Below the pieces are notes generated by a model. The model worked only from the letters and a program-made list of their open reading frames with translations. It did no database searches and had not been told where the DNA came from. A DNA stretch of 64,000 bases from Mesorhizobium sp. YM1C-6-2 (GTDB taxonomy: Bacteria > Pseudomonadota > Alphaproteobacteria > Rhizobiales > Rhizobiaceae). Within the stretch, counting starts at the first letter, position 1. The number at the start of each line of letters is the position of its first letter. The stretch covers positions 124,001 to 188,000 of the forward strand of contig NZ_RCIZ01000001.1 in NCBI RefSeq assembly GCF_003666685.1, in the 5' to 3' direction. The position numbers were made by a program, and so were the translations under genes. This document shows, piece by piece, positions 54,325 to 62,163 of the stretch.

Positions 54325-56100
54325 ATGACCTCAGTTTCCCCGCCCGCCCCCACCAGCCCCATCCCGGACGGCCCTATCCCGGCCAGCCCCGCTGTCGCTC
54401 CGGGCCGCAGCCAGGCGCGAGAACGGCATTTCCGGACCGCGCGCCTCGTCTCCGGCCTGGTGCTGATGCTCTTCGTGGCCATGCACCTCGCCAATGTGGC
54501 GCTGAACCTGGTCTCGATCGACACGGCGGATGCCGGCCTCGAATGGCTGACCGAGCCATGGCGGATCCTTCCGGCGAAGATCCTCCTCTATGGCGCGGCA
54601 ACGGTGCATATCGTGCTGGTGCTGCGCACGCTCTACCTCAGGCGCACGCTGAAGATGCCGGGCAAGGAAGCGGCGCAGGTGCTGCTCGGCCTTCTGATCC
54701 CTCTCCTGATCGCCGAGCACGTCATCGGCGTCCACGTCTACAGGGCGATCACCGGCCTGGATGTCGACTACGAATTCGTGGCCCGCGCGCTCTGGATCGA
54801 TTCTCCCGCGACCGGCGTGAAGCAGGTCTTCGCGCTGCTGGTGATCTGGGCGCATGGCTGCCTCGGCCTGCATTTCTGGCTGCGCTACCGCGATTGGTAC
54901 CCGACTGCTGCGCCTTTCCTATTGATCGGCGCGGTGCTCGTCCCGGTCCTCGGGCTTCTCGGTTTCGCCGAAGCCGGCAAGGTCGTGCTGGCGCAGCCGA
55001 CACCGCCGACGCCGGACGCCATCATGGCCGAGCGGCTTGCCACCGTGTACCTCACCAAGACCGCCTTCCTGAACCTCGCCTACGCCGTTGCAATCGGCGC
55101 CGTCGCGGCGACCCTTGCCCTGCGCGGCCTGCGGCAGGCGATCGCGCGGCGCAACCTGATCGAGGTCCGCTACGAAAGCGGCCAAGTCGTGCGTGTGCCC
55201 AGGGGCTCCAGCGTGCTCGAGGCGAGCCGAATCGGCGGGATTCCGCATTATGCTGTCTGCGGCGGCCGCGGCCGCTGCTCGACCTGCCGCGTCAGGGTGA
55301 CGGCGGGCAGCGAGGCGCTGCCGCCACCGGCCCCGCTGGAGCGCGCAACGCTTTCGCGCATTCATGCCGATCCGAGCGTACGGCTGGCCTGCCAGCTCCG
55401 GCCGACCGCGCCGCTCACCGTGCTGCCGCTGCTCGTCGCCGACCGCGAACGTCTGCTGCCGGCAGGCGCCGGGCGGGCGAGGCCGGGCCGCGAGCAGGAC
55501 ATCGCGGTGCTTTTCTGCGATATCCGCGGTTTCACCGCGCTCGCCGATCATCGCCTGCCCTACGACATCGTCTTCCTGCTCAACCGCTATTTCGCCATCG
55601 TCGGCACCGCGGTGGAGAAGTCGGGCGGACGGCTCGACAAGTTCATCGGCGACGGCGCCATGGCGCTGTTCGGGCTGGACACGTCGACGGCCGAGGCCTG
55701 CCGCCAGGCGCTTGCCGCCTCGGCGGCGATCCTGGCCGAACTCGACCGGCTGAGCGAGGAACTCGCCGCCGAACTTCCCGCACCGCTCAAGGTCGCGATC
55801 GGCATCCATGCCGGGCCGACGATCGTCGGCGCCATGGGCTATGGCGACACAATGCATGTGACCGCCATTGGCGACACGGTGAATGTCGCCAGCCGGCTGG
55901 AATCGGCGGCCAAGGAATTCAACGCGGCGATCGTGGTGTCCGACACCGTGGTGGCGCTCTCCGGCCTCGACCTCAGCGACTACGAGGCGCGCGAGATCGC
56001 CATCCGCGGCAGCGCCAGGCCGCTGCATGTGCGCGTCGTACCGCAGGACGCGGCCCTCGGCTCGGGCTTCGCCGAGGCGGCCACGCAGTCCGCGGCGTAA
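54325..56100 (+). CDS. Membrane redox-sensor class III adenylate/guanylate cyclase with ferredoxin domain
   Basis: A 591-residue protein in three parts. The N-terminal six-helix membrane domain (about 37-270) has histidines in MHLANVALN, EHVIGVHVYR and WAHGCLGLHFW, placed like heme-b ligands of succinate dehydrogenase cytochrome b. A [2Fe-2S] ferredoxin domain (about 285-375) carries Cys312, Cys318, Cys321 and Cys356 (C-x5-C-x2-C-x34-C). A class III cyclase domain (about 390-575) has metal-binding Asp399 and Asp443, substrate-site DKFIGDG (438-444) and transition-state Asn520/Arg524. S. meliloti CyaC is a known cyclase with a quinone-responsive heme-b anchor; this one adds an iron-sulfur module. 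It probably makes cAMP in response to quinone-pool redox state. The ribosome site is weak. Confidence 0.85.
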   Translation: MTSVSPPAPTSPIPDGPIPASPAVAPGRSQARERHFRTARLVSGLVLMLFVAMHLANVALNLVSIDTADAGLEWLTEPWRILPAKILLYGAATVHIVLVLRTLYLRRTLKMPGKEAAQVLLGLLIPLLIAEHVIGVHVYRAITGLDVDYEFVARALWIDSPATGVKQVFALLVIWAHGCLGLHFWLRYRDWYPTAAPFLLIGAVLVPVLGLLGFAEAGKVVLAQPTPPTPDAIMAERLATVYLTKTAFLNLAYAVAIGAVAATLALRGLRQAIARRNLIEVRYESGQVVRVPRGSSVLEASRIGGIPHYAVCGGRGRCSTCRVRVTAGSEALPPPAPLERATLSRIHADPSVRLACQLRPTAPLTVLPLLVADRERLLPAGAGRARPGREQDIAVLFCDIRGFTALADHRLPYDIVFLLNRYFAIVGTAVEKSGGRLDKFIGDGAMALFGLDTSTAEACRQALAASAAILAELDRLSEELAAELPAPLKVAIGIHAGPTIVGAMGYGDTMHVTAIGDTVNVASRLESAAKEFNAAIVVSDTVVALSGLDLSDYEAREIAIRGSARPLHVRVVPQDAALGSGFAEAATQSAA

Positions 56101-56165
56101 GCCAACTGGATCGCCGGGCCAAAGGCACATAAGCTTCGCCGCGAGAGAGCGACGCGGAGAGGCCA

Positions 56166-56867
56166 TTGTTTCGCAACATCGATTTCACTTCATGGCAAAG
56201 CCTGCTGGTGACGTTGATCGGCCTTGCTCTCTTCACGCTGATCAGCATCGGCATCCGCCTGCTGATGATGGTCACCATCCAGCAGCGGCGCGAGCGGGCA
56301 AACCGCCAGATCAACGAACGCCTGAAGACGCTGATCGCGGCCTACAAGGTGCTGGGTGGCTCGTTCACCGGCAATCTCACCGTCGATCCCAGGCATCTCA
56401 GCCAGATGCGACGCCCGCCGGCGGACGCGGAGGAAGGCGCCCAACCCGACGATGAAGACGCCGGGAACCTGACCGGCTTCGACCGCCCGCGGCGCATCCG
56501 CGACGCGGTCGAGGCGGCACTGTCGGACATCATCCTGCTCGGCACGGAGGAGCAGGTCCGGCTTGCCGAGCGCGCCGTGACCGAACTGGTCGCCGGACGT
56601 CCCGTGCACACGCACGAGCTTGTCGTCTCGCTGCGCGGCTTCATCCGCGAGGCGCTCGATCTGGCGCCGATCCCGCCTGACCTGGCGATCCCGATGCAGG
56701 GGCCGGCGCGCCCGTCCGGCTCGGGCGGCCGTGGCAAGAGCGAGCGCGGCGGGCAGGGCGGGGGCCGCGGCGGAGGAGGCGGCGGCGGGATGGGAGGTGG
56801 AATGGGCGGCGGAATGGGAATGGGGAGCGGCGCGGCCGACCAGTCGTCTGCCGATCAAAACCCGTGA
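56166..56867 (+). CDS. Hypothetical membrane-anchored protein with Gly/Met-rich tail
   Basis: A 233-residue protein starting with TTG after GGAGAGG. One transmembrane helix (about 11-36, LLVTLIGLALFTLISIGIRL) is followed by a cytoplasmic coiled region, RRERANRQINERLKTLIAAY. A predicted alpha-helical domain (RIRDAVEAALSDIILLGTEEQVRLAERAV) comes next, and a tail made almost wholly of Gly, Met, Ser and Arg. No family recognised. It begins 65 bp after the cyclase on the same strand and may share its transcript. Confidence 0.65.
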   Translation: MFRNIDFTSWQSLLVTLIGLALFTLISIGIRLLMMVTIQQRRERANRQINERLKTLIAAYKVLGGSFTGNLTVDPRHLSQMRRPPADAEEGAQPDDEDAGNLTGFDRPRRIRDAVEAALSDIILLGTEEQVRLAERAVTELVAGRPVHTHELVVSLRGFIREALDLAPIPPDLAIPMQGPARPSGSGGRGKSERGGQGGGRGGGGGGGMGGGMGGGMGMGSGAADQSSADQNP

Positions 56868-56876
56868 CGCGGCCGC

Positions 56877-57779
56877 TCAGGCCACCATGCCCGTCGACGC
56901 GCCGATCTCCTTCAGCAGCCAGTCCCGAAACGCCCTGATCTTCGGCACGTTGCGGCGCGCCTGCTGATAGACCAGCCAATAGGCGTGGCCGTCATTGCCG
57001 ACGATGTCGAAAGGCTGGATCAGGCTGCCATTGTCGAGTTCCGCGGTGAACAGCTCCCGGGTCAGGATGCCGACGCCGACGCCGGCGACGGCAGCGCGCC
57101 CCTCGAAGGCCTGCGAGTTGAGCTGGCTGCGCGTCCTCGCCGCGAGGTTCTCGCGCGCGTCGATGCCGGCGAGGTCGAACCACATCGCCCACCAGGGATC
57201 GCCGGCATCGACGATCGGCAGCCTCAGCAGATCGGCCGGTTCCCTGACGCCGCCGATCGTGGCGGCCAGCGAGGGGCTGAGCATCGGCGTGAAATCGGCC
57301 ATGAACAGGCGGTGCGAGGCGAGCCCCGGCCACTCGCCCTTGCCTCCCGTCCTGATGCCGACATCGATGTTGTCCTGCGCGAGGTCGACCACGCGGTCCG
57401 ACGTTTCCAGCCTGACGGCGATCGCCGGATGGGCGATCTGGAAGGAACCCAGACGCAACGCCAGCCAGTTGGCGGCGAAGGTCGGGATCGTGCTGATCGA
57501 CAGCGTCCCCTGGCCGCCGGTGCGCGCCTGCTCATAGCTCTCGGCGAGGATGCGCAGCGCTTCCGAGGCGCCGGCGGCGAGCGCGCGGCCGGTTTCGGTG
57601 AGTTCGACCTGACGCGCCTTGCGGGTGAAGAGCGGCTGGCCGACGCGGTCCTCCAGCACCTTGATCTGGTAGCTGACCGCGGCCTGGGTCATCGCCAACT
57701 CCTCGGCGGCACGGGTGAAGGAGGACAGCCGCGCGGCAGCCTCGAAGGCACGGATGGCGGCGAGCGGCGGCAGGTTCAT
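56877..57779 (-). CDS. LysR-family transcriptional regulator (GcvA-like)
   Basis: A 300-residue LysR protein. The N-terminal winged helix (NLPPLAAIRAFEAAARLSSF, AAEELAMTQAAVSYQIKVLE) is of the GcvA/AmpR subgroup. The effector domain (about 90-295) includes the ENIDVGIRTG-like QDNIDVGIRTGGKGEW. It is divergent from a DUF1127 gene. The start at 57779 follows AGGAGG; the longer frame to 57827 is ruled out by that site. The ribosome site and first bases of the start codon lie in a perfect 9-bp stem-loop, suggesting translational or operator-based self-control. Target genes unknown. Confidence 0.88.
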   Translation of the reverse strand: MNLPPLAAIRAFEAAARLSSFTRAAEELAMTQAAVSYQIKVLEDRVGQPLFTRKARQVELTETGRALAAGASEALRILAESYEQARTGGQGTLSISTIPTFAANWLALRLGSFQIAHPAIAVRLETSDRVVDLAQDNIDVGIRTGGKGEWPGLASHRLFMADFTPMLSPSLAATIGGVREPADLLRLPIVDAGDPWWAMWFDLAGIDARENLAARTRSQLNSQAFEGRAAVAGVGVGILTRELFTAELDNGSLIQPFDIVGNDGHAYWLVYQQARRNVPKIRAFRDWLLKEIGASTGMVA

Positions 57780-57800
57780 GCATAAGTCCTCCTTATGCAT
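57778..57800 (-). promoter_or_regulatory. Stem-loop with the Shine-Dalgarno as loop, over the LysR start
   Basis: On the mRNA strand ATGCATAAG and CTTATGCAT are perfect 9-bp arms around the 5-nt loop GAGGA, which is the core of the ribosome-binding site. The last two bases of the 3' arm are the A and T of the ATG start. At DNA level it is also a 23-bp inverted repeat that a dimeric regulator could bind, consistent with autorepression. Confidence 0.65.
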
Positions 57801-57883
57801 CCTATGCAAGGTTCGATTGGCCGGCAAGGCCGCGCCGGCTCATATGTAACGCAACGAGATCGACCCCTTCGAGGATGACGACC

Positions 57884-58072
57884 ATGCGTTACCTTCGCGC
57901 CGGAAAGACCATTCGCTCCATCGCCAACGTCTTGCACCGCAAGCGTTTCCATCTCGACGAGATGTCCGACTATATGCGCCGCGACATCGGCTTGGCAGAC
58001 GGCGGCCTGGCGGAGGCCGACGCCCGCCTGCGCCGCCTCGACCTGCTCACGCTGACGCCGCGCGCGTCATAA
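57884..58072 (+). CDS. DUF1127 (YjiS-like) small protein
   Basis: A 62-residue protein rich in Arg with the DUF1127 signature (HLDEMSDYMRRDIGLADGG). Such small arginine-rich proteins in rhizobia and Agrobacterium affect phosphate and carbon metabolism or RNA turnover; the mechanism is not settled. The second ATG (57884) is chosen because GAGG lies nine bases upstream, while the ATG at 57875 has no ribosome site. Divergent from the LysR gene and 6 bp from the convergent SorC gene. Confidence 0.8.
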   Translation: MRYLRAGKTIRSIANVLHRKRFHLDEMSDYMRRDIGLADGGLAEADARLRRLDLLTLTPRAS

Positions 58073-58078
58073 GCCTGC

Positions 58079-59044
58079 TTAGGCAGCGGCTCCGAGCAAC
58101 GCCGCGGCGGTCCGCTCGTCGGTGATGAGCCCGTTGACCAGCCGGCGGGTGACGGCGGCGAGAATGCCGGGCAGCTTGTTCTCGCCCATGGCGAGCGCGA
58201 TCACCAGTGAGCGCTCGCGCGACGGCAGCGGCGCCGAAGCCACCCGGTCGTTGGTGACGCCCTCGATCTGCCGGCCGTCGCGGTCGAACACCCAGCCGAC
58301 GATCTCGGCGACACCGCCCGCCTTCTGCAGCGCCTTGAGTTCGGCCTCGGTGACGAAGCCGTCCTCGTAGAGCGGCGCTTTCGGGCCGAGATCGCCTATG
58401 CCGACGAAGGTGACGTCGGCCTGTGCTGCGAGCGCCAGCGTCGGCTGGATCATCGGCTGGCTGAGCAGCATGGCGCGCTCCTCCGCCGAGGACGAGATGA
58501 CCGGCAGCGGCATCGGAAAGGCGCGCGCCTTGATACGGTCGGCCATGGTGAAGATGACGTTGTAGAAGGCGGCCGAGCCGTCCGGCGCGATGTTGCCGGT
58601 GAGCGAGACGATCTTGTGCTGCGGGCAGTCCATCGGCGGCAGTTGCTCGATCGCCGCCTTCAGCGTGCGGCCGGTGCCGATCGCCATCACTATGGGCGTT
58701 TCGGAGCGGAGCCGGCGTTCGATCTCTGCCGCGGCCGCTTCGGCGATGCCGATCGTGGTGGAGGTCGAAGTCGGGTCGGTCGGCACCACCTCGACCAGGT
58801 CCAGCGCGAATCGCGACCTGAGCTTCGCCGCCAGCTCGAGGCAATTGGCGATCGGATGGTCGACGCGGACCTTGATCAGCCCCTCCGACACGGCAAGCGA
58901 CACCAGCCGCTGCGCCGTCTGCCTGGAGATGCCGAGCTTCGCTGCGATCTGGTCTTGCGTGTTGCCGGCGACGTAATAGAGCCAGCCGGCGCGCGCCGCG
59001 TCGTCGAGCCTCGGATTCGTGGCGGTTTCCTGCCGAATGTTCAT
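58079..59044 (-). CDS. SorC/DeoR-type sugar-binding transcriptional regulator
   Basis: A 321-residue regulator. A short helix-turn-helix (AGNTQDQIAAKLGISRQTAQRLV, given as its core QDQIAAKLGISRQTAQRL) is followed by the sugar-phosphate sensor domain of the SorC family (MAIGTGRTLKAAIEQLP, SLTGNIAPDG, DVTFVGIGDLG). SorC proteins regulate polyol and sugar operons and respond to phosphorylated sugars. The complete smo operon begins 5 kb away and lacks its own regulator, so this is the prime candidate. Start at 59044; 448 bp without genes precede it, including a copy of the conserved 105-nt element. Confidence 0.85.
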   Translation of the reverse strand: MNIRQETATNPRLDDAARAGWLYYVAGNTQDQIAAKLGISRQTAQRLVSLAVSEGLIKVRVDHPIANCLELAAKLRSRFALDLVEVVPTDPTSTSTTIGIAEAAAAEIERRLRSETPIVMAIGTGRTLKAAIEQLPPMDCPQHKIVSLTGNIAPDGSAAFYNVIFTMADRIKARAFPMPLPVISSSAEERAMLLSQPMIQPTLALAAQADVTFVGIGDLGPKAPLYEDGFVTEAELKALQKAGGVAEIVGWVFDRDGRQIEGVTNDRVASAPLPSRERSLVIALAMGENKLPGILAAVTRRLVNGLITDERTAAALLGAAA

Positions 59045-59492
59045 TTGCCTGTCCCAAGCTCCGGCCTCGGCCGAAGGCGCGGCACTGTCGCAGGGAATGA
59101 CGCATTGTGCAATTGTCGACTTGGCTGGGCGAATATTCGCTGGCGGCGCCAAATGCGCTTGAGGCAATTGCCGAAGCCGCGCGCCCGCATTTTTCGAGAA
59201 TCGCGGCGAAAACGCCGGAAAGGTGGATAGATTTCATTGACTGCCCAAATGTGCTCCGAAATCCGCCTGCGATCCCAATGGCTTGGCGGCATCGGCCTTC
59301 GCCAGCACCCAGAATTTGTTCACAAGGATCGCCAGGCAGGCGGATCGGGACGGATTTCTTCGCCAAATCGCCAAAAGATCCGGAAAACTGGCCTGACCGG
59401 ACTGGAAGCCCAAGGCGGCGGGCTGCGCCAAAATTGAGATTCGATTTTCCGGCGGGAATGGCGCAGTAAGGGGCGCACAGAAGGAAGACGCA
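59045..59492. other. 448-bp divergent control region between SorC regulator and HAD gene
   Basis: No credible gene. It contains the second copy of the conserved 105-nt element (59221-59325). CATTGTGCAATTG near 59103-59115 may include an operator half-site. The HAD gene's ribosome site (AGAAGGAAG) is at its right end. Short open frames on both strands here lack ribosome sites and family similarity. Confidence 0.6.
59221..59325 (-). promoter_or_regulatory. Conserved 105-nt intergenic element, copy 2
   Basis: On the minus strand TTGTGAACAAATTC (59325-59312), CAAGCCATTG in the middle, and AAATCTATCCACCT (59234-59221) occupy the same relative positions as in 54073-54177. The distance between outer-block starts is 91 nt in both. 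This copy points toward the SorC gene, whose ATG is 177 bp further on. The shared element links the SorC regulator's own control region with the region upstream of the smo operon and cyclase. Confidence 0.6.
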
Positions 59493-60128
59493 ATGACGCC
59501 GAAGGCAGTCTACTGGGACATGGATGGCACGCTGATCGACAGCGAGCCGCTGCACGACGAGGCGCTGGTCTCGGCGATGAAGAGCGTCGGCATCTCGCCG
59601 CCGCCGGACCTGCATGAGCGCGTGCTCGGCATAGCGGCTTGGCCGGTCTACGAGATGATGCGCGACGAGTTCGGCCTCAAGCTGCCCTTCGACGACTGGA
59701 TCCGGCGGAAATACGACCACTACCTGAAGCACGCGCCGGCTCTGAAGCCGCGCGAGGGGGCGATGGAGATCTTCCGCGACCTGCAGCGCATGGGCGTGGT
59801 GCAGGCGGTGGTGTCGAACTCGGACCGGCTGGTGGTCGACGCCAATCTGAGGGCGGTCGGCCTCGTCGAGCCGGGCTTCAGGTCGGTGTCGCGCAACGAC
59901 GTCGCCGAGGGCAAGCCGCATCCCGAGCCGTTCCTGCGCGCCGCCTGGCTGACCGGCATAGATCCGGCCGACACGGTGGTGATGGAGGACAGCAATACCG
60001 GCTCGCGCGCCGGGCTCGCCGCCGGCATGCGCACCATCTTCTGGCCTGAGCGGCCGATGAAGGGGCCGGAAGGCGCGCTGACGGCGAACACGGCCGAGGA
60101 CGTCAGGCGGCTGCTGGGGATGCTTTAA
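59493..60128 (+). CDS. HAD-superfamily hydrolase (beta-phosphoglucomutase-like)
   Basis: A 211-residue HAD phosphatase with motif I WDMDGTLIDSEPLHDEAL, motif II QAVVSNSDR, Lys in EGKPHPEPFLRAA and motif III VVMEDSNTGSRAGLAAG. The helical cap (about 18-80) is of the type that handles sugar phosphates. It is the second such phosphatase in the window and lies divergently from a sugar-responsive regulator, so a role in polyol or sugar-phosphate turnover is reasonable. GGAAG precedes the ATG. A GC-rich inverted repeat and a palindromic repeat follow its stop. Confidence 0.87.
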   Translation: MTPKAVYWDMDGTLIDSEPLHDEALVSAMKSVGISPPPDLHERVLGIAAWPVYEMMRDEFGLKLPFDDWIRRKYDHYLKHAPALKPREGAMEIFRDLQRMGVVQAVVSNSDRLVVDANLRAVGLVEPGFRSVSRNDVAEGKPHPEPFLRAAWLTGIDPADTVVMEDSNTGSRAGLAAGMRTIFWPERPMKGPEGALTANTAEDVRRLLGML

Positions 60129-60185
60129 GCCAACCGCCGGTCGGAGGCGGTCCGGCTGAGAACCGGTCGGCTTCCGGAGCGGCTG

Positions 60186-60250
60186 CTCTATCTATTTGTG
60201 TTTACGCAATTCCAGCAAAACCGCGGCGCACTTTTGCTGGAATTGTTCTA
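60186..60250. repeat. Intergenic palindromic repeat, copy related to 26600-26706
   Basis: CAATTCCAGCAAAA (60207-60220) and TTTTGCTGGAATTG (60232-60245) form a perfect 14-bp stem with an 11-nt loop, preceded by CTCTATCTATTTGTGTTTA. The module is nearly identical to the second half of the repeat at 26600-26706. Its CTAG end supplies the TAG stop of the convergent aldolase gene (60248-60250). Confidence 0.8.
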
Positions 60251-61018
60251 GCTCCGGTAGACCGGCTCCTCGTCGTCGAGGATCGCCTTCAGTTCCGAGA
60301 GGTGGCGGTCGGCCTGGCCGGGATAGTTGTCGAGCTCGGCCGCCGTCTTTTCGGCGATCTCGTCAGAGAGGGTGCGCAGCGGCCGGCCGGTCCACAGCGC
60401 CTTGATGTAGGTCTCGGCGGCGCGCTCGAAATAGAACATGCGATTCCAGGCCTCGGCCACCGTGGCGCCGATGACCAGAATGCCGTGATTGCCCATGATC
60501 ATGACCTGTGCACGCGCGTCGGAAAGCAGCTGCGAGCAGCGCTCGCCCTCCTCCTCGAAGGCCAGCCCGCCGTAATTCTCGTCGATCACCTGGCGCGGGC
60601 CGTAGAACATGGCGGAGTTCTGGTCGATGGGCGGCATGCGCGAATCGGCCAGCGAGGCCAGCACGGTGGCGTGGATCGAATGCACATGCATGACGCAGCG
60701 CGCATGCGGCACGTTGCGGTGGATGGCGCCGTGCAGGCCCCAGGCGGTTGGGTCGGGCGCGTCGGGGCCGGTGAGCGTCTCGGGGTCGTTGGCGTCGATC
60801 AGCAGGAGATCGCTCGCCTTGATGCGCGAGAAATGCACCTGGTTGGGATTCATCAGGAACCTGGTGCCGTCGTCGTTGACGGCGAGGGAGAAATGGTTGG
60901 CGACCGCCTCGTGCATGTTCAGCCGTGCCGTCCAGCGGAAGGCGGCGGCGAGGTCGACACGCTCCTCGTAGAAGGGCAGGTTGGTGAGCTTGCCGGTTTT
61001 CAGCTGCGTGACGGTCAT
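60248..61018 (-). CDS. Class II aldolase/adducin-family protein
   Basis: A 256-residue zinc-dependent aldolase-fold protein. The N-terminal EAVANHFSLAVNDDGTRFLMNP contains the substrate loop. Zinc ligands are the two His in CVMHVHSIHATVLAS and the His in GNHGILVIG. The catalytic acid common to fuculose-phosphate aldolases is not obvious, as in many adducin-like members of unknown function. The ATG at 61018 follows GGAGGAACG. It is on the strand opposite the HAD gene and ends in the palindromic repeat. Confidence 0.85.
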   Translation of the reverse strand: MTVTQLKTGKLTNLPFYEERVDLAAAFRWTARLNMHEAVANHFSLAVNDDGTRFLMNPNQVHFSRIKASDLLLIDANDPETLTGPDAPDPTAWGLHGAIHRNVPHARCVMHVHSIHATVLASLADSRMPPIDQNSAMFYGPRQVIDENYGGLAFEEEGERCSQLLSDARAQVMIMGNHGILVIGATVAEAWNRMFYFERAAETYIKALWTGRPLRTLSDEIAEKTAAELDNYPGQADRHLSELKAILDDEEPVYRS

Positions 61019-61103
61019 GGCGCGTTCCTCCGTGTCGAGGGACCATGCCAGAGCGGCGGGCGGTGGGGCAACGGGAAAATCGGCGCGGCGTCTTTCGCCT
61101 TGT

Positions 61104-61484
61104 TCACGCGCAACTGCCGAGCCGCCCGGTGAGCCGGACCGAAAACTCCGTTTCGCCGAATTCCGGCGCCTCAATCGAGAAGAAGCCGATCTTCGGGCCG
61201 GCGGTGCGCGTCGTCCAGTCCATGCCCTTGCGCAGCAGGACCGGCCGGCCGTCGCGCAGCAGCCGGCGCCATTCCTCGTGCGAGGGCTTGTTCCACCAGT
61301 CGGCAAGGCCGCTGCTCGCCTGCCTGGAAACGTATCGGCCGGCCTTCCAGTCGATATGGCTTTCCTCGTCGTCGATCAGCACGGCGACGAGCGGATCGTC
61401 GGCGGGCACGCCGAGTTCGGCATGGCCGTTGAGCAGCTCGGCCACCCATGAACCCCGCTGCTGGCTGGCTCGGTAGATCGCCAT
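61104..61484 (-). CDS. Hypothetical protein downstream of ureE
   Basis: A 126-residue soluble protein with no signal peptide or membrane helix. Notable stretches are LNGHAELGVPADDPLVAVLIDDEE, WWNKPSHEEWRRLLRDGRPVLLRK and GPKIGFFSIEAPEFGETEFSVRL. It starts 12 bp after the ureE stop on the same strand, so is probably co-transcribed. I do not recognise a family. Its coding status rests on good codon bias and tight spacing. Confidence 0.6.
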   Translation of the reverse strand: MAIYRASQQRGSWVAELLNGHAELGVPADDPLVAVLIDDEESHIDWKAGRYVSRQASSGLADWWNKPSHEEWRRLLRDGRPVLLRKGMDWTTRTAGPKIGFFSIEAPEFGETEFSVRLTGRLGSCA

Positions 61485-61496
61485 CAGCAGCGGCGC

Positions 61497-62105
61497 TCAG
61501 GCATGGTTGTGGCCGTAATGCGGATCGCCGGGCAGGCGGCCGTAGGCGTCGCGCTCGCCGTGCCCGTGGTCATGGTCATGACCATGGTGGTGGTGATGAT
61601 GATGCTCGTGGCCGTGCTCGTGCGAATGGCCGGAATGGACGCTGTGCACCGGCAGGAACGGCTCGACGACCTCGGTGACGGTGGCGCCGAGCTCTTCGAG
61701 CATAGCCCTGATTGCAGGGTCGCGCAGGACGAGGAGACGGTCGGCTTCCATGGCGGCGGCGAGATGCCGCTCGCCGATATGCCAGGCGAGTTCGGCGAGA
61801 TGCGCCGCGTCACGGGCGCGGACGGTGTGGAGCTGCTCGGGCGCGGCGTCGACCTCGATCTGGCGGCCGTCCTCCAGCACCAGCCGGTCGCCCGCGGCGA
61901 GCGTCACCGGCTCGGTGAGGTCGACGAGGACCTTGCCGCCGGGGATTTCGCTCCCTTCGGCGAGGTCGACGGCGCGGCGGCGCAGATGCCGCTCGTCATG
62001 CGCAAGCAGCGCCCTGCCGGCGACGGCGCCCGACGCGCTGCCGGCCGGCGCCACGGAGACCGCGCGCGGAAATTTGGTGAAATCGGTGTTGATGGAAAGC
62101 TTCAT
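61497..62105 (-). CDS. ureE: Urease accessory protein UreE with histidine-rich tail
   Basis: A 202-residue nickel chaperone. The N-terminal peptide-binding domain (about 1-75) and the ferredoxin-like metal-binding domain (about 76-150, including AWHIGERHLAAAMEADRLLV, split in the family by the metal His in HIGERH) are followed by a tail of alternating His, Gly and Asp. The tail includes seven consecutive His and should bind several Ni2+ ions. UreE hands nickel to the urease active site with UreG. No other urease gene is in this window, which is unusual for a gene normally inside the ure cluster. Confidence 0.88.
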   Translation of the reverse strand: MKLSINTDFTKFPRAVSVAPAGSASGAVAGRALLAHDERHLRRRAVDLAEGSEIPGGKVLVDLTEPVTLAAGDRLVLEDGRQIEVDAAPEQLHTVRARDAAHLAELAWHIGERHLAAAMEADRLLVLRDPAIRAMLEELGATVTEVVEPFLPVHSVHSGHSHEHGHEHHHHHHHGHDHDHGHGERDAYGRLPGDPHYGHNHA

Positions 62106-62163
62106 GTGACCGCCGTCGTTGCGGGGCCATCATGCGTCCTGGGATGCGGCTTGCCAAGCGGGC

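Noticed and set aside
53853-56132. Plus-strand frame of 759 codons overlapping the cyclase
   Set aside because: The cyclase frame contains catalytic and iron-sulfur motifs; this one is Arg/Pro-rich and crosses the smoE promoter.
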